A stretch of DNA of 23,147 bases, from assembly GCA_002292925.1 (NCBI GenBank), contig DBCF01000251.1, forward strand, positions 6,433 through 29,579, written 5' to 3'. This stretch comes from Roseiflexaceae bacterium UBA965. Lineage in GTDB: Bacteria; Chloroflexota; Chloroflexia; Chloroflexales; Roseiflexaceae. The notes below the pieces were generated by a model. It saw nothing but the letters and a program-made list of their open reading frames with translations, was not told where the DNA came from and made no database searches. Both the position numbers and the translations under genes were made by a program. Each line of letters opens with the position of its first letter. Positions within the stretch are counted from its first letter, which is position 1. This document shows, one piece after another, positions 12,401-18,400 of this stretch.

Positions 12401-15400
12401 GGTGACGGGCATCACCGTACCGTTAGTTACACAAGAGGCTGATTGATCGTTACAGGCAATGTTGCGCCACGTCAGTGCCTTAGTTTTGAGTATCGCTAAC
12501 GATGTTAAATTTGGCAATGGGGTGTCGCTAAGAAATAGTACTGCGCCACGTAGTCGCTCTGGACAACAATCTGCGCGATTGGTAATGGTTACCGTATCGA
12601 TAGATTTGCTACTGCCTAGGTCGATTTGTAGCCAAGGGCCAAATATAAATTCATTACCCGTATGATTAAACGTTGCGCTATTGCCATCAATCGCATTTGC
12701 TGCAGGATACGTTGCGCTATATAACGATGATTGACTAGCGGTGGCGCCTGACATTGGTGAATTAAAGCGCGCATCTGCCACGGTGAACGGTAAACAGATA
12801 ACGATGCTACTCGTAGTACAGTTCCCTGTGGGCAGGGGAGACCGTTCGAAGTCGGGGTCGGTCACGATGATTTTGGTGCGGGCATCCACATTGACGCGCA
12901 GTTGGTCAGACACCGGTGCTTGGTTGAGGGCGACCCCTAGTGTGCCCAGCAACACATAGCGCGCTACTGCGGCTATCGTGGTATCACTCACTGCCACCCG
13001 ATAGATCCGCAATTTACTTACCTGGATGCCCGTGTTTTGTTGGATGCTCAGCGGCTCTTGCCCTTGCAACAAGGCTGGCCCACTGATTTGATTGCTTTTC
13101 GTTTGGATGCTCTGACCACTTACGCTCTGTACGCTTAGTGACAATACCCCCGATTGATAGCGGGCGGCAATCACATAGGGGACATTCGTCGCTAAGACTC
13201 CCGCAGTGGTGACCGTTTTGGTGCCGATGGTGAGGGTGGCAACACCACCATTAACCCACAACTTGAGACTATTGCCCGTACCAATCGCCGTGCCCGTTTG
13301 CAAAATCGTTTGGGTGTTACTTGTCACGATTACTTTGCCAATAATTGTAAAGTTTTGCTCAGTGAGTAACGCGGCGTAACCTTCGGGTAATTTGTAGCTA
13401 AACCCACTCGGACCCGCCTGCAATGCCACTGCCTGATTAATGCCAAAACTACTGTAGTCTGTGGTATTGCTTCCGTTCCGCGGGATACAGGCAATCAGGC
13501 TGGGGTCTTCACAGGTATTGGCCAACGACGTGATTTGGCGTTGGGTCAGGGCCAGTGAATTGATTTGCAGATCCCGTAAGCTCCCCGCCAACGAATTCGT
13601 ACTAGCGTCTTTACCAATCCGTAATGCACCATAGCTACCGGGGTAGGCGATTGGGGTGTTATCGCGCTTGACGAGGATGCCGTTGACATAGATTTGACGG
13701 GTCTGTGCAGCCATCACAAATACCACATGACTCCACTGCTCGAGGGGTAATGCGTTGTCTGCAATCAGCACATTATTGCCCACTGTGAATTGCGGGCGCT
13801 CAAGGTTTAGCGCCACTTGGAGCACTGCATTGGTATTGGTGCTATTTGCAATGGTGCGTAGTGATACGGATTGTCCTTCGGGCCGCACCCAGGCCGCAAT
13901 ACTAAAGTCGTGATTACTAATGTTGTTCCCGACGGTGACGCTGGTCTGGAGGTTGGTGGTGGTCACAAACTTCCAGCTATTGTCTGTACTGTTGAATACG
14001 GGACAAGCTGCGGTGGTCGCACAGGTTATTTGGTTATTTGTTACCATGCGGTTATTACCCGATAAATCGTTGAATTTCATCGGGATGGTGGTGGTTGTTT
14101 CGTCAAATTTGAGACATAATTCGGTGGCACCAAACACACAACTATTGGCATAACTCGATGGCGTGGTGGCATAGTTAATTTGGCCAGGGAGTTCGATTTC
14201 GCCATCAAACGAGGTGCTGGCTGCTGCCGCCAACGATGTTTCGGTGAGTTGCTCAGATTGGAATCCATTGGCACTCGATACCCCACTGACCGTGGTATAC
14301 CCTTGCATACTGCGACCGAGCAGCTTGTTGGTGGCGTTGACTGAGGTGATGATTCTGTCACCAGGCCGTACAATCAGGTCATTGCCGTTGGTAATGAACC
14401 CATCCTTGAGTTGTTGGATTTCTTGCGCACGTAATCCTACTTGGAATACTGCTACGTCATCGAGTCCACCAGTATAGGCACCGGCAGATTCACCGCGTAC
14501 CGTAAAGCACCCAAAAAACCAAAAACAATAGCGTTTGGCTTCGGCAATCACCACCGCCGGTGCAATCGTGAAGTTATTGTTGGCGCGATCTAAATCGGTG
14601 AGCCGGCCGGGTACGTTGCTCCGACTTTGTTCAACCCCATTGATGTAGACCACCAGTACTTGATTACTAAAGGTAATCGCCACATGACTCCAAACGTTTG
14701 CACTTGCTATAGCGGTGGATGCATAATCAAAAACACCCCGCACGGTGGCAATCCGTACCCGGATGTTGCCTGTGGCAGTGCGGAATACCCCTAATTGTCC
14801 AGCTTGATTGAAAATTGTTTGCGTAGTGTTGCCACTTGGCTTGATCCAAGTTGCGACAGTGAATTGACTGTCGAAATTCGATTGTAATCCTGCCCCCGCA
14901 TTGAGTGACTGTGATCCGTTAAATACCAATGAAGAATTACTGGTGCGGGCAGTAGTATCGACGGTCGGACAATTCACCACACATGCGACATTGGAGGCTG
15001 CGATGCCCGAACTGCTAAATCCTGCGGCACTCTTACTTTCGAAGCCCACTTGGAAGAGTGCTTGTAAGGCTTCGCGGGCACTCCCTGCCACACTCAAAAT
15101 ATCTCCGCTGTTTTTGGCATAGGGACTCCAGCCGAGTACCTTTTCACGCAAGTCGATGATGCCGTCGTTATCACCATCGGCACTGTTGGGATTCGAGCCA
15201 GTCCAGGTTACTTGCGGTACACCGTTGATGATGGCATAGGTGACATCCCAGCCCCCCACCACTTTGCCGGTGCTGTCCATGTGGACAACTTCTTCACTGT
15301 CGAGCAACCCGTCACCGTCGCTATCGGGCATGAGTGAATTGGTGCCATACACTATTTCTTGGCTATCGTCGAGTCCATCGTTATCACTATCTTTGATATT

Positions 15401-18400
15401 GGCTAATGTGCCATTTGCGACTTCACGATTGTCTGCGACCCCGTCACCATCCGTGTCACTCGTATCATCGCGGGTATTATTTTTGATTTCGAGCTCATTG
15501 CTCAGCCCGTCATTGTCGGCATCTTTGAATTTGGGGAAGCTCGGGGTGGCAGTATCGTCTGCCCAACTAAACGTATACCCATTTTCTTTGGAACGCAACG
15601 CGATGAATTCGTTAATGGTCGTGGGGAAAATATCATACTTGGTTTTGCTGTCTTCATTGATGTTGATGTACTTGGGGTTGGCCGTGTGGGTTTCGATCCA
15701 ACAGGCCGGAATCGGCACAAAAAACCAGCCCACAATCACACAGGTTTGTTGCGGTACCTTGAAAGTCGTCGACAGATACAAATCGGGCATAGTGACATTA
15801 ATGCCCGCTTGGGTAAATGGCAATGTGGCATTGACGGTGATGCTTTTGCGGTAGGTATAGGTTTTGGCGCCATCGGAATAATACATACAATCAGGTTTGT
15901 TGATATCACACCAACTGTTTGCTTGCCACGACCCTAATTGTGATCCCGTCGAAATACTATAGGCCATGTTTGTTTGGGTGGTGCCGAGGGCATAGTTAAA
16001 CGATGCTTCACGGGTATCTTGGTTATTCCACTGCCAAAAATACGGCAACGCCATCCAGGTAGAAGGAAACGGCATGCGCTCGATATAGTCGGTGACCTTG
16101 AGCCCACTCGTAATGCCGTTCCCCACCCGGAATCCGGACGTCGGTGTGCTCAACGACGTATCGTTGGTACTGTCTACTTTCATATAGTGCGACCACGCAT
16201 CATCGGGGTCTACCACAATGTTTGAGGCATACGGTGTAAACAGATTGGCAAGGATGCCAGTGATACCGCCACACAACCACTTGCCGGCAGTGCTCCGTTG
16301 CTCTTTTTCGCTGAGTGCACTACACGCCAGTGCCGCAATCACATCCAATACTGCAATCACTGCCCCAATCACTTGGCCAACAATGGGGATTGAACTGAGC
16401 ACCAACACAAAGACAATGGCTAAGGTGGTGCCAATCATACTCGAAATGGCATTGGCTTTTTGCCAGCCGTATTCGGCATTGACGGCTGCCATAATCCCAA
16501 ACACGACGGTAATCGCGATGCCAATCACCGCCCCTGCCACTGCCAATCCTTTGGCCGCTTTACTAGCGGTTTTGGCGGCATTGGCGGCAGTGCTCACGGC
16601 GGTACTGGCTGCCTTGATGCCGCCTGTGGCTGCTTTCGCAGCATTATATACTTTGACGGCACTGACTAATCCGATTAACGCAGAAGTGGTCAATGCGGCT
16701 TGTCCTGAAATGTTAATCGCCTTGGTGATTTCCGGGTCTACTCCAGTAGCCGCGGTGATTGTACCTGCGATGAGTAACGCTGTACCGATATAATTCATTG
16801 CACTACCGGCTCGCGCTACACTTCCTGATCCCCGATACTTGGCTAAATCTGTAGGGTTTCCTATCTTGTCAATCACAAGATCCATGCTAAATCTGGCGGC
16901 ACCGAGTACATTTGCTTGTTTGATTAGCCCTGAAGTGATTGTGCCCATTCCTGCAGCACTAATCGTTGCATACGTACCTGTTTTTTCGATACGGGCCGCA
17001 CTATCTTCGCGCAATTTGGTGAATATGGTGTTGATGGTTTTTTGGAATTTGCTGTAGATGTCGGTGTTGGCATTTCCCCAATCGTTGATTGGTGAGTAGG
17101 CAAAGGTCTTTTGAGTTATTCCTGTTAACAAGGATGCCGCAAGTGTCGCCGGGTAGGCATTTGATTCAGGGTTAGAAAACGACGTAATTCTCGCTAGGAT
17201 TAATTGCTGCTGGAGCGCATTCCATTCCGTGTCGGTCATACTTGTCGGTGAAGGATTGGTCGTGACGGGTTGTCCTTGCTGAATCGCCACAAATTCATTT
17301 GCCAAATCATCGGACTCGGCTTGTTGCCATTTGCCCGCTTTGATTTTGAACAACATCCCGGTTTTGACCCGGGTAACCGTATTCTCTATCCCGCTAAAGT
17401 CGATGTTGTTGCCACTCCCCATGTTCGCCGTGCGGTCAGTGTTTTCGGTTAGCACAATCACTGCCGGTCGACACGCCACCGTCGTATTGTTGTTATCGCA
17501 TTTGCTTCGTAGCGTACTACTCGTACTACAATTTGCCGCTTTGCCATCTTTGCGACAGAGCGCATCATCGAGCATGGTCGGAATTTCGCTACCACTTAAT
17601 TTAAAAATATCATAGCTGGTGGCGTAATTAAATGTTTTGACCAGAGTAGCCTGCTTATTGATGCCGTATGAGGTCGTTGTGGCATTGGTACTGTTTTTGG
17701 TGTTGTCAAACAATATTGGGATTGATTTGGTGGTATCTGTGCCATCAATAGAGAGAAACGGAAATGACACAAAGCCATCATTGAGCAAATCACTGAGTTG
17801 ATTAATCGCGAGGCGTCGTTTACTCGCATCGGTCACGTCGGCTTTGGTGCTATCTTCAGCGATGACGACGGCTTTGACCCCCGAACTCTCGGTGGCGCTC
17901 ATCCCGATCAGATTCCAATCCCCATAGTAATTTTGCAGTACGGTTGTCGCATCAACCCGCTCGCTGGTTGTGCAATCAGGTTTGTCTTTTGGACAATTAT
18001 CTTGGATTGCCGATATCACCCATTGCATACGCATCTGATGATCGCTCAGCCATCCTTTTGGACCTGTGGCATAGTACATGGTGCCCGCATAGCCGATGAT
18101 ACTGCCACTCGCATCATAATTGGGGTTGAGTGGCATACTGACGGTGACTTCGTTACTTTTAACCTTGCCTTGGCTATCACTGCTCCAGCCCACATTCAGC
18201 GCAAAAGGCTTGGTTTTGCTGGTGTCAACACACGAATTATTGTCTGAGGCATTGAGTTTGATGGTATTAGTAATTGTACTCGGACAGGTGGCCGTCGGCA
18301 GATTTCCATAATTGCCACTACTGATAGGGATGCGGATTTCCAACATTGCCGTCAGGCGCATATCGCCATTGCTGGCCGTTGCATCAGTCGAATTAAACAA

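Noticed and set aside
15240..15854. Plus-strand open frame of 204 codons opposite the giant gene
   Set aside because: It lies opposite the second TSP3 block and the region before it. Its Ser/Pro/Leu-rich composition is what antisense reading of Asp/Gly-rich repeats gives. It has no recognisable domain.
16218..16793. Plus-strand open frame of 191 codons rich in Ala, Ile and Pro
   Set aside because: It is the antisense image of the Ala-rich hydrophobic module. Its apparent hydrophobicity follows from the GCN-rich opposite strand.
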